From: Nostocoides sp.
GTDB lineage: Bacteria > Actinomycetota > Actinomycetes > Actinomycetales > Dermatophilaceae
Direction: 5' to 3'
Assembly: GCA_016702415.1 (NCBI GenBank)
Contig: JADJEA010000001.1
Location: forward strand, 663,001-727,000
Length of the DNA: 64,000 bases
Below are positions 1 to 9,108 of the stretch, piece by piece. Position numbers and translations under genes: made by a program. The notes below the pieces were generated by a model. It was not told where the DNA came from. It made no database searches and saw nothing but the letters and a program-made list of their open reading frames with translations. Within the stretch, counting starts at the first letter, position 1; each line of letters starts with the position of its first letter.

Positions 1-1904
1 GCGGGGTGCAAAACCAGTCGAGCGTCCCGGTGCAGGCCAGCCAGTCCCTGCAGCAGACCACCACGCAGGAGATCACGAACTCGGTGAGCTCGACCGAGCA
101 GTACAGCCACACCCAGGCCTTGGAATACACCACGGAACTCACAACGCCGCTGAGCGGTCTGGTCGGCGGAGGCAAGGAGTCGCTCAAGCTGGCGCTCAGT
201 GCCACGGAACTCTTCGGCACCACGACGTCGAGCTCGACGACGAATAGCACCTCCACAACGGGTGGCGGCACGGTCTCGATGGCCCTGCCGCCACACACGG
301 GCGCGCTGATCAGCCAGTCGACGTCCCGGTCGACGTTTCTCGTCAGGTACGACTACCCGGTCGCGGTGCAGTACAAGGTCAAGATGGCGGCCTACGGATA
401 CGTCCCGTCGACCTTCTCCGCCCAAGGCCTGACCTTGACGACCTTCGGCGACAACCCTGGTGGCGACGCGTTCGCGGCCGACAACCTCCAGGCGCGGTAC
501 CAGAACAAGACCGTCGCCGGCTATGAGTCCACGCACGGGACCGGGCTCGACTGGGCCACCATCGACCGCACCGGAGCCAGGGCTACCGACGCGTCCGAGA
601 CCACCTTCCGCGGGATGTTCGGTGACACGACCCTCTACAACTACACGCAGATGATGGATCGCCTGATCAACGTGCGCCCCATGTCCCTGACCGGGGGCGT
701 CCTCAGCGGCACGAGCACGACCATCGCCTCGAACGTCGCCGCGATCACGCCGCTCTATCCGTTGGAACGGGTCACCACCACCCAGCAGCGACCGATCACG
801 TTGACTCCGGGTGACCAGCTCTACACCGACGACATCCCGCTGCGCGGCATCAACCGCTACTACGTCGACTACTACGGCTTCAACCCGGTTCGTGGTCACT
901 GGGTCGTTCTCGACTCCTCCGGTATGCCGGCCCCCACCAGCCCGGTTGCGCAGCTGCATACGAACCCGCTGACGGGGACCACGCAACTGGACGCCGGGGG
1001 CACCCCGGGAACCGTCTACCTCAAGTACCTCATCACGGACGGCTTCTACACCTACGGCGACCAGACCGGTGCGGCCACGACCAACGCCGATTTGGCGGGC
1101 ACCGCGGTCGTCCCCATAACCGTCAACTACAAGCCCTTCACCGGGGCGATCGCAGTGAGTGGTTCGCTCACCGGCTACGTGGACGACCCCGCCCTCACGA
1201 TCAGCGGTCCCCTGGCCACGGTGATCACCGATCAGAGCGGACTTCAGGTGGATCGGCCCGTGACGTGGCAAGCCCAGGAGTTGGCGTCGTCCGGCGTTCA
1301 GGTGGTCGACAACAAGATCACCTTCACGACGGCGGGGACCTTCCATGTGCGCGCCGTCGTCGACGGCGTGTACTCGCCCTGGGTCGCCGTCACGGCGCTC
1401 CCGAAACGGGCACTGGCCTCCATTGTCATTGCGGATCCGGCGAAGGTGTTGAACGTGACGCTGACGAAGGGCGGCTCGGCCACCGTCGACCTCACCCAGC
1501 TCTCCGTCGTGGCGAAGGATCAGTACAACGACCCCTTCCCGCTCTCCTCATCGACCTGGATCCCGTCCGGCACGGGTCTGAGCGTGCAGGGCACCGTGCT
1601 CACCGTCTCGGCTCGAGGGACCTTCAGCGTGGCCCTCGCGAGTGGCACGGTGCGCTCGAACTCACTCCAGGTGAAGGCCAGCCTTGTCAGGCGCGAGCTT
1701 CGGTTCAACACCGCCGGTGGCCAGGTCGTCGCGCCGCGAACCGTCGCCGACGGCTCGGTCGTGGCCCTATGGAAGTACCGCACGAAGCGGCCCGGATACA
1801 CCTTCACCGGATGGTATGCCGACCCCTCCCACTCCAAGCGGCTGACCAAGATCGCCGTCACGGCCGACACCACGGTGTATGCCGGGTGGCGGGTAGCGCC
1901 CTGA
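1..1904 (+). CDS. Secreted protein with ETX/MTX2-like pore-forming region, Ig-like domain and InlB B-repeat (5' partial)
   Basis: The reading frame is open to the left edge, so the N-terminus and any signal peptide lie outside the window; the first possible start is GTG at 6. Residues 1-125 (from 6) are Ser/Thr-rich alternating strands with a glycine-rich turn and the motif VSMALPPHTGALI, followed by a strand pair; this pattern is typical of the membrane-inserting region of ETX/MTX2 (aerolysin-fold) beta-pore-forming toxins. Residues near 380-560 look like bacterial Ig-like beta domains. The last 70 residues contain GYTFTGWYADP and TVYAGW, the hallmark of the InlB B-repeat (Listeria-Bacteroides repeat). 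No LPXTG anchor is seen, so the product is probably released or wall-associated. The pore-forming assignment is by eye; the B-repeat is firm. Confidence 0.6.
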   Translation, partial: GVQNQSSVPVQASQSLQQTTTQEITNSVSSTEQYSHTQALEYTTELTTPLSGLVGGGKESLKLALSATELFGTTTSSSTTNSTSTTGGGTVSMALPPHTGALISQSTSRSTFLVRYDYPVAVQYKVKMAAYGYVPSTFSAQGLTLTTFGDNPGGDAFAADNLQARYQNKTVAGYESTHGTGLDWATIDRTGARATDASETTFRGMFGDTTLYNYTQMMDRLINVRPMSLTGGVLSGTSTTIASNVAAITPLYPLERVTTTQQRPITLTPGDQLYTDDIPLRGINRYYVDYYGFNPVRGHWVVLDSSGMPAPTSPVAQLHTNPLTGTTQLDAGGTPGTVYLKYLITDGFYTYGDQTGAATTNADLAGTAVVPITVNYKPFTGAIAVSGSLTGYVDDPALTISGPLATVITDQSGLQVDRPVTWQAQELASSGVQVVDNKITFTTAGTFHVRAVVDGVYSPWVAVTALPKRALASIVIADPAKVLNVTLTKGGSATVDLTQLSVVAKDQYNDPFPLSSSTWIPSGTGLSVQGTVLTVSARGTFSVALASGTVRSNSLQVKASLVRRELRFNTAGGQVVAPRTVADGSVVALWKYRTKRPGYTFTGWYADPSHSKRLTKIAVTADTTVYAGWRVAP

Positions 1905-1909
1905 AGAAC

Positions 1910-1953
1910 CACCCGGGGCACGGGCGGGGTCGCACCCGCCCGTGCCCCGGGTG
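1910..1953. terminator. Strong hairpin terminator
   Basis: Arms of about 20 bp (left from 1910, right 1934-1953) pair almost perfectly around a CGC loop, five bases after the stop of the secreted-protein gene. There is no long T tract, as is usual in high-GC actinobacteria. It separates the secreted protein from sodA. Confidence 0.85.
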
Positions 1954-2017
1954 CTTGCGCACCAGTGGGCTGCCCCGTGGCGGCCCACGCGTGGACTCTC
2001 TTTGGCCGGTCGCTAGA

Positions 2018-2054
2018 GTGGGCCTTGTTGCAAACTACTTGCAACAAGGCCCAC
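2018..2054. promoter_or_regulatory. Nur-like palindromic operator of sodA
   Basis: A perfect 16-bp inverted repeat, GTGGGCCTTGTTGCAA and its complement, flanks the five bases ACTAC. The core TTGCAA-N5-TTGCAA fits the binding box described for the nickel-responsive Fur-family regulator Nur of Streptomyces, which represses the Fe-type SOD gene when nickel is present. A plausible -10 (TAGAGT, 2014-2019) with a weak -35 (TGGACT, 1992-1997) places the transcription start inside the palindrome, and the sodA RBS follows directly. Confidence 0.75.
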
Positions 2055-2067
2055 CCGAGGAGTTGTC

Positions 2068-2664
2068 GTGTATACGCTGCCCGACCTGCCGTACGACTAT
2101 GCCGCGCTGGAGCCCGCGATGAGCGGCCACATCATGGAGCTGCACCACGACAAGCACCACGCCGCATACGTCAAGGGCGCGAACGACACTGTCGAGCAAC
2201 TCGCGCGGGCCCGCGAGGATGGCCAGCTCGGCGGGCTCATGGGCCTGGAGAAGACCCTCGCGTTCCACCTGTCCGGGCACGTCCTGCACACGGTCTTCTG
2301 GACCAATCTCTCTCCGGACGGCGGCGACAAGCCGGTCGGTGAGCTGGCGGAGCTGATCGACCGCGACTTCGGCTCGTTCGACGCCTTCAAGAGCCAGCTC
2401 ACCGCCGCGACCGCGACCACGCAGGGGTCGGGTTGGGGTGTGCTGGCCTGGGAGCCCCTCGGGCAGCGCCTCATCGTCTCGCAGGTCTATGACCACCAGG
2501 GCAATGTCGGTATCGGCTCGGCACCGCTGCTGGTCTTCGACAGCTGGGAGCACGCCTATTACCTGCAGTACAAGAACGTCAAGCCCGACTACATCGCCAA
2601 ACTCTGGGACCTCATCAATTGGGATGACGTCTCCGCCAGGCTGAGCGCGGCCCGGGTAGCGTGA
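2068..2664 (+). CDS. sodA: Superoxide dismutase, Fe/Mn family
   Basis: Cytoplasmic enzyme that converts superoxide to hydrogen peroxide and oxygen. The 198 residues are the normal length for the family. All four metal ligands are present: His26 (HHDKHH), His74 (GHVLHTVFW), Asp158 and His162 (DSWEHAYYLQY). The GTG start at 2068 is chosen because GAGGAG lies 5 nt upstream and the N-terminus YTLPDLPYDYAALEP aligns with the family from residue 2. Motifs alone do not settle Fe versus Mn. The Nur-like box in front suggests nickel-dependent repression, which would imply a nickel SOD (sodN) elsewhere in the genome; none is in this window. Confidence 0.95.
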   Translation: MYTLPDLPYDYAALEPAMSGHIMELHHDKHHAAYVKGANDTVEQLARAREDGQLGGLMGLEKTLAFHLSGHVLHTVFWTNLSPDGGDKPVGELAELIDRDFGSFDAFKSQLTAATATTQGSGWGVLAWEPLGQRLIVSQVYDHQGNVGIGSAPLLVFDSWEHAYYLQYKNVKPDYIAKLWDLINWDDVSARLSAARVA

Positions 2665-2915
2665 TGCCGACGGCCTTCACCGAGTCCGTGCAGCGGGCGG
2701 CTGCTTATGTGGCCGCCCGCGCCCGCGGTGACCTCGACGCAGCAGAGGCGATGCTGGCCAGTTTCGACAACGACAACCAACGCACCCTGGCGTTCGCCTC
2801 TCTCGCGGAGCTGGCTGTCGGTCTGGTCGCCGCCTACGACGATGAGCCCACCGACGTGATTGCGTCCCGGCTGGCACTTTCGATCGCCGCCCTGCGCTCC
2901 GACGAGCCGTACTAG
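2664..2915 (+). CDS. Small hypothetical protein coupled to sodA
   Basis: I do not recognise this 83-residue protein. The ATG at 2664 overlaps the last base of the sodA stop (TGATG), a usual arrangement for translational coupling, so the two genes are probably co-transcribed. It is predicted to be mostly helical, with an alanine-rich first helix (SVQRAAAYVAARARGDLDAAEAML) and no signal peptide, cysteines or membrane segment. It may be a small helical scaffold or regulator; no function can be assigned. Confidence 0.6.
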   Translation: MPTAFTESVQRAAAYVAARARGDLDAAEAMLASFDNDNQRTLAFASLAELAVGLVAAYDDEPTDVIASRLALSIAALRSDEPY

Positions 2916-2963
2916 TCGTCGGTGGCCTTGGGTCACGCCCAGGACCCCGTTGCGCATGGCGGC

Positions 2964-3396
2964 TCAGCGGACGCCGAGGACCTCGAGGCGTCGCGCCCGG
3001 CACTGCGCTGACGGGGACAGCCCTGTCGAGCGTGACGAGCTGCCCGCTGTGGTGAACTGCAAGTGCGAGCAGGTAGGCCTCGGTGACCTGGCGATGCCCC
3101 AGCAGTGCGGCCGACTCAATGGCTCACGGATCGGTCAGTGTGATAGCGCACGACCAGAACTCGTGGTCCCCGGCGGCGATGGATGATCGGAGCAGGTCGA
3201 TTGCCGCGGCCACTGTCGCTGACCCGGAGTAGGCGGGCTGACTGAGGATCCGGACGAATCCCGTTCGAGTGATGGGGCATGACGCCCAGCCGTCGGCGAG
3301 TCCCTCGGCGGCCCAGGCGTGGACTCTCTCGTGGTCGGTGTGGGCTTCGTCGATGAGCGCGATGAGGACGGTGACGTCGAGCAGCGCCCGCGTCAC
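2964..3396 (-). pseudogene. vapC relic (PIN-domain toxin with internal stop and late frameshift)
   Basis: From the GTG at 3396 the frame reads TRALLDVTVLIALID, the first acidic motif of VapC PIN ribonucleases, and continues through HEFWSCAITLTDP. It is then cut by an in-frame TGA at 3124-3126. The same frame resumes with VTEAYLLALAVHHSGQLVTL and a DR, the conserved PIN C-terminal half, so the stop is a nonsense change rather than the true end. The usual ending (RRLEVLGVR) occurs in another frame ending at 2964, indicating a second lesion. The Asp of the usual ITDAYLLALA is Glu here. The toxin is almost certainly inactive. Confidence 0.8.
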
Positions 3397-3578
3397 GAGC
3401 CGTCCTCGTCCCGCAGGAGTTCTACCAGGGAGTTCGTCACCGTGTGGCCGCGGGGCGCGAGGACGGTGAACCCGTTCCGGACGGTATGCCGTCCGCTCAC
3501 CCCCTGCGTCAATGCAGCTCGAGCCAGGTCGGAGAGCCAATCGACGGGTGGTGGCCAAGTCCTCGGCATCGAGGTCAC
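3393..3578 (-). pseudogene. vapB antitoxin relic
   Basis: The C-terminal half reads WLSDLARAALTQG, then NGFTVLAPRG and VTNSLVELLRDE, which is the usual VapB ending that wraps the PIN toxin. Its stop overlaps the vapC GTG (CGTGAC), the normal vapBC junction. The N-terminal ribbon-helix-helix part does not continue in this frame; DLDAEDLATTRR, which looks like the expected first helix, lies in another frame just upstream, so a small deletion or frameshift has occurred. With the broken vapC this is a dead toxin-antitoxin module. Confidence 0.65.
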
Positions 3579-3909
3579 GCTTGCCGCTGACGTGCGAGAC
3601 GCAGACGTGTCATGCCCTCCAGTCCGTATGCCGTGTGCCCCCGCCTCTCCCCGCAGTCGATCCGCCGCGCTCTAGGGATTGACATTTGGGCAGTCCTGGA
3701 TCGCCAGTCAGACGGGCAATGCGCGAGAGCGGGCCTGAAGACCGGATGCGCCGCGTGCTCAGCACGGCGCGCCAGCCGGTGATCTGCGGGGGTATTGCCC
3801 GTCCGTGTGGCGAGGTGCGTGGGTTCCGACGCTTGCGCCCAGTTCCAGGTCGCCGACACGCGGTTCTCTGAATCCCAACCCGCCGGGAACAAACACCAAC
3901 TCGCCAAGA
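3579..3909. other. Gene-free stretch between vapBC relic and dnaK promoter
   Basis: About 330 bp with no convincing coding pattern on either strand and base composition visibly less GC-rich than its neighbours. Next to a decayed toxin-antitoxin locus it may be debris of a former mobile insertion. I see no repeats, att-like ends or RNA gene in it. Confidence 0.5.
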
Positions 3910-3930
3910 GTTGAGTAGTCCAGACGCAAG
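3910..3930. promoter_or_regulatory. HAIR-like HspR operator, upstream copy (dnaK)
   Basis: GTTGAGT-N7-ACGCAAG matches the HspR inverted repeat consensus CTTGAGT-N7-ACTCAAG at 12 of 14 positions. It is the weaker of two sites in front of dnaK and lies about 90 bp before the start codon. Confidence 0.65.
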
Positions 3931-3971
3931 TTTTCAGATCCCAAGTTGCGCAAGCGGCATACGGGATCTAA

Positions 3972-3992
3972 CTTGAGTGCAAGCAACTCAAC
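3972..3992. promoter_or_regulatory. HAIR HspR operator, proximal copy (dnaK)
   Basis: CTTGAGT-N7-ACTCAAC matches the HAIR consensus at 13 of 14 positions and ends 28 bp before the dnaK ATG. HspR, encoded by the last gene of this operon, would repress from here, giving autoregulation with DnaK as co-repressor as described in Streptomyces. Confidence 0.85.
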
Positions 3993-4020
3993 CTGAGCCT
4001 CAACCAAGGAGACACCCCAC

Positions 4021-5912
<1,892 letters not shown>

Positions 5913-5916
<4 letters not shown>

Positions 5917-6632
5917 GCCAGTTCCCCTTCCCCACCGAGGACGGTGGAGAGCCGCCCATCGAGGAAGCGGCCGCCGCCGAATCCGTGGACATCGAGTCCA
6001 CGGGCACGGGTGACGGCGAATCCGGTGGCGTCGGCTCCGGTGACCTCAACACCGGCGACCTCAGCACCGGTGACCTCAACACCGAGGCGGCCAATGACGG
6101 TGTCGCGCCTGCGGATTCGTCCGCGGGCGCGGCCCCGGCCGGCCCGTCGACGTCACACGAAAGCGTGCCCTCAGATGCGGTGCACCCCGACACGATCCTG
6201 GCCGCGGAACGACTCGCCGACCTGCAGCGGCTCAACGCCGAATACGTCAACTACAAGCGGCGGGTCGACCGTGACCGGCCGCTGATCCAGGAGCGGGCGA
6301 TCCAGGACGTCATCGAGGCCATGCTCCCCGTCCTGGACGACATCCAGGCCGGGCGCGACCACGGCGACCTGGTCGATGGCCCCTTCGCCGCGATCGCCGA
6401 CAAACTCGAGGGGACCTTGGGGAAGTTCGGTGCTGTCCGCTATGGCGCGGTCGGTGAGACGTTCGATCCGGCGGTCCACGAGGCGCTGATGCACCTCGAT
6501 GCCGCCGCGGTGCCGGGCGGTATGCCGCAGGGCGCCTCCGACACGACCGTGGTCCAGGTGCTCCAACCCGGATACCGTGTCGGCGACCGGGTGTTGCGGC
6601 CCGCGCGGGTCGCCGTCGCCGATCCGGCGTAG
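5913..6632 (+). CDS. grpE: Nucleotide exchange factor GrpE
   Basis: Releases ADP from DnaK. The GTG start overlaps the dnaK stop by 4 nt (GTGA). The first 90 residues are acidic and low in complexity, with a 15-bp repeat in the DNA at 6037-6081 encoding GDLNT-type units. The conserved part follows: a long helix with LQRLNAEYVNYKRRVDRDR, the hinge helices, and the beta domain ending FDPAVHEALMHLD and VVQVLQPGYRVGDRVLRPA. At 239 residues it is longer than E. coli GrpE because of the N-terminal tail, as is common in actinobacteria. Confidence 0.97.
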
Positions 6633-6681
6633 GCGGAATCGGCATACGTGTCCATCACATCGCAGAAGGGAGGACGCCACG

Positions 6682-7716
6682 ATGGCTAGTCAGGACTGGT
6701 TCGAAAAGGACTTCTACGCGATCCTCGGCGTCCCCGCGGATGCCGACCAGGCGGCGATCAAGAAGGCCTACCGCAAGCTCGCGCGGAAGGAGCACCCGGA
6801 CCAGAACCCCGGCGACCCCAAGGCGGAGGCGCGGTTCAAGGACATCACCGAGGCCCATTCGGTGCTTTCCGACCCCAAGCAGAAGCAGGAGTACGACGCG
6901 ATCCGGCAGATGACCCGCGGCGGTGCCCGGTTCACGGCCGGCGGGCCGGGGGGCGGGGGAGGGGCGGGCGGCTTCGAGGATGTGTTCTCGCAGATGTTCG
7001 GCGGCGGGGGCGGCAATGTCCGCTTCGGCACCGGCGGTGGCGGACAACCCAATCTCGAGGATCTGCTCGGTGGGCTCTTCGGCGGTCAGGGCGGCGGCTT
7101 TAGCCAGACCGGCGGGGGCTTCCCCGGTGGTTTCGGCGGGTATGGCGCGCCTCGCGGCCCGCAGAAGGGTCGCGATCTCGAGGCCAAGACCACGCTCACC
7201 TTCCGCGCCGCCGTCGCCGGGTCGACCGTCACCTTGAGCGGCCTGGACGGCAAGCGCATCACGGCGAAGATCCCGGCCGGGGTCAAGGACGGCCAGAAGA
7301 TCCGGTTGCGCGGCAAGGGCGGCGAGGGCGATCCCGGTGGCCCCGCCGGCGACCTCATCCTCACCGTCTCGGTGTCACCCGACTCGGTCTACGGGCGCGA
7401 GGGCGACAACCTCACCGTCGACCTGCCGGTGACCTTCGCCGAGGCGGCCCTCGGGGCGACCGTCCCGGTGCCCACCCTCGACGGGGCCACCGTCAAGGTT
7501 CGATTGACGCCCGGGACGCCGTCGGGCCGCGTGCTGCGGGTCAAGGGCCGGGGTGTCGTCGCCAAGGACCACACCGGCGATCTCCTCGCCAAGGTCCAGA
7601 TCGTTGTCCCGCAACGGCTTTCCGACGAAGCCCGCGAGGTGGTCGAGAAGTTGCGCGAGCAGGAGGCCGGCGTCGACCCGCGCGCCGAGCTGTTCGCCAA
7701 GGCGCGCCAGGGGTGA
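6682..7716 (+). CDS. dnaJ: DnaJ co-chaperone lacking the zinc-finger domain
   Basis: Stimulates DnaK ATPase through its J domain (HPD at residues 38-40). ATG 6682 is preferred because GGGAGG precedes it and MASQDWFEKDFYAILGV is a typical actinobacterial start. A long Gly/Phe region (about 80-160) follows, then the two C-terminal substrate-binding barrels with GVKDGQKIRLRGKG. The four CXXCXGXG repeats of type I DnaJ are absent, with no cysteine cluster at all, so this is a type II (DjlB/CbpA-like) co-chaperone despite its operon position. Length 344 residues. A zinc-finger DnaJ is probably encoded elsewhere, usually next to hrcA. Confidence 0.93.
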   Translation: MASQDWFEKDFYAILGVPADADQAAIKKAYRKLARKEHPDQNPGDPKAEARFKDITEAHSVLSDPKQKQEYDAIRQMTRGGARFTAGGPGGGGGAGGFEDVFSQMFGGGGGNVRFGTGGGGQPNLEDLLGGLFGGQGGGFSQTGGGFPGGFGGYGAPRGPQKGRDLEAKTTLTFRAAVAGSTVTLSGLDGKRITAKIPAGVKDGQKIRLRGKGGEGDPGGPAGDLILTVSVSPDSVYGREGDNLTVDLPVTFAEAALGATVPVPTLDGATVKVRLTPGTPSGRVLRVKGRGVVAKDHTGDLLAKVQIVVPQRLSDEAREVVEKLREQEAGVDPRAELFAKARQG

Positions 7717-7723
7717 GCAACGG

Positions 7724-8200
7724 ATGAGCAGGATGGTGGACATCGGCGGGTTCGGTCCCGACGACGAGACTCCCTTGTTCGTCATCTCGGTCGCCGCCGA
7801 ACTCGCCGGGATGCACGCGCAGACGTTGCGGCAGTACGACCGCCTCGGCCTGGTGTCCCCGTCCCGCACCCGGGGCGGGGGCCGGCGCTATTCCCCCAGG
7901 GACGTCTCCCAGCTGCGCGAGGTGCAACGGCTCTCCCAAGAGGAGGGCGTCAGCCTCGCGGGGATCGTGCGGATCATGGAGCTCGAGAACGAGGTCGCCG
8001 CCCTGCGCGCCCGCATCGAGGAATTGACCGGCGAACTCGTGCGCTCGAGGCAGGCGTCGATGGCCCGCGTCTTTGCCGTCGGCTCCGGCGGTGACGTCGT
8101 CGCGGTGCGCCCGGGGGAGCGCCCGCGGCATACGCGCTCGCAGGCGCTGGTCCTCTGGGAGTCCTTCCCGACCCGGCTCCCGCGCCAGACTCGGCCCTGA
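7724..8200 (+). CDS. hspR: Heat-shock repressor HspR (MerR family)
   Basis: MerR-type repressor of chaperone operons, 158 residues. The N-terminal winged helix carries FVISVAAELAGMHAQTLRQY and GLVSPSRTRGGGRRYS, which matches the HspR subgroup. A coiled-coil helix (MELENEVAALRARIEELTGE) follows and the tail is basic. The ATG at 7724 comes 8 nt after the dnaJ stop. It is last in the operon. Its predicted sites are at 3910, 3972 and 15645, the last in front of clpB, so the regulator and its targets lie within 12 kb. Confidence 0.95.
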   Translation: MSRMVDIGGFGPDDETPLFVISVAAELAGMHAQTLRQYDRLGLVSPSRTRGGGRRYSPRDVSQLREVQRLSQEEGVSLAGIVRIMELENEVAALRARIEELTGELVRSRQASMARVFAVGSGGDVVAVRPGERPRHTRSQALVLWESFPTRLPRQTRP

Positions 8201-8242
8201 CCACGGCGGAGCCGACCGGCCCGCGCCCAGTGGGTTGCGCCG

Positions 8243-9037
8243 TCAGGCGCTGAGCGCCAGCAGGTCGCTCACGGTGTGGAAGGTCCACCCCTGGGCGAGA
8301 AGGGCGGCGAGGAGCCGGGGGAGGCGTTCGATGCTGAGGATGCGCTCGGCCGTGCCCGAATCGTGCCCCAGGAAGATCGTCCCCGGATGCATCTGCCCGG
8401 CCGCGTCCGCGACAATCCCGTCCGGTTGGTCGCGAAAACCGCTCTCGCGGAAGCGACCCGACCACAGCACCGTCGTCAGCCCCGCGGCCGCTGCCGCGAG
8501 CACCGCCGCTCCCGACAGGTGGCCGTAGGGCGGGCGGAAGAGCGTCGGGACGATGCCGTATGCCGTGTGCATCGCCGCGCTGCACCGCTCGATCTCGCTG
8601 CGGGCGGCGGCCAGGTCGAGCCGACCGAGATCGGTGTGGGTGAAGGTGTGGTTGCCGAGTTCGTGCCGACCGACCGACCCCTTGTGCACCGCGCCATGAG
8701 CGACGACATTGTCACCGCGCAGGAAGAAGGTGGCCGGGACACCCGCGGCATCGAGGGCGGCCAGAACCCTGGGCGTCCTGTCCGGGTTCGGGCCGTCGTC
8801 GAAGGTGAGGGCGAGGGCGCGCTGGGGGGTGTGGACGCGCCATACGACCCGCAACTCGGTGGCGATGGGTGTGTCGGGATCGGGAGCGGGCAGCAGCGAC
8901 GCCGGCCCGCCATAGAACGGGAGCGGGCCGGAATCGTCGGCGAAGGCGACTTGCGCCCCCACAGTCGTGGCGGCTCCCGCGGCCGCGGCTCCCGCGGCGA
9001 CCAATGCGTCCCGCCGCCGCACCCTGCCCAGCCCCAT
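8243..9037 (-). CDS. Secreted polysaccharide deacetylase (NodB/CE4 family)
   Basis: Metal-dependent de-N-acetylase of the cell wall or chitin-like polysaccharides. The N-terminus RRRDALVAAGAAAAGA is a twin-arginine signal with an AFA-type cleavage region near residue 32. NodB motif 1 is TFDDGPNP (78-85), motif 2 NHTFTH (129-134) supplies the metal histidines, and motif 3 is RPPYG (168-172). The C-terminus has the expected LGHD motif. Length 264. It stands convergent to hspR and divergent from the GH15-like gene at 9109, which is also Tat-exported; the two may be functionally linked in envelope or glycan processing. Confidence 0.92.
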   Translation of the reverse strand: MGLGRVRRRDALVAAGAAAAGAATTVGAQVAFADDSGPLPFYGGPASLLPAPDPDTPIATELRVVWRVHTPQRALALTFDDGPNPDRTPRVLAALDAAGVPATFFLRGDNVVAHGAVHKGSVGRHELGNHTFTHTDLGRLDLAAARSEIERCSAAMHTAYGIVPTLFRPPYGHLSGAAVLAAAAAGLTTVLWSGRFRESGFRDQPDGIVADAAGQMHPGTIFLGHDSGTAERILSIERLPRLLAALLAQGWTFHTVSDLLALSA

Positions 9038-9108
9038 ACCGTGCAGCGTAGATCACGCCCGATCGCCTCGGCTTGCCCCCGCCCGGGGCCCGGGCTTAGG
9101 TTGCGCGC

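Noticed and set aside
3575..3907. 110-residue minus-strand frame in the gap before dnaK
   Set aside because: No codon bias typical of this genome, no RBS and no recognisable motif.
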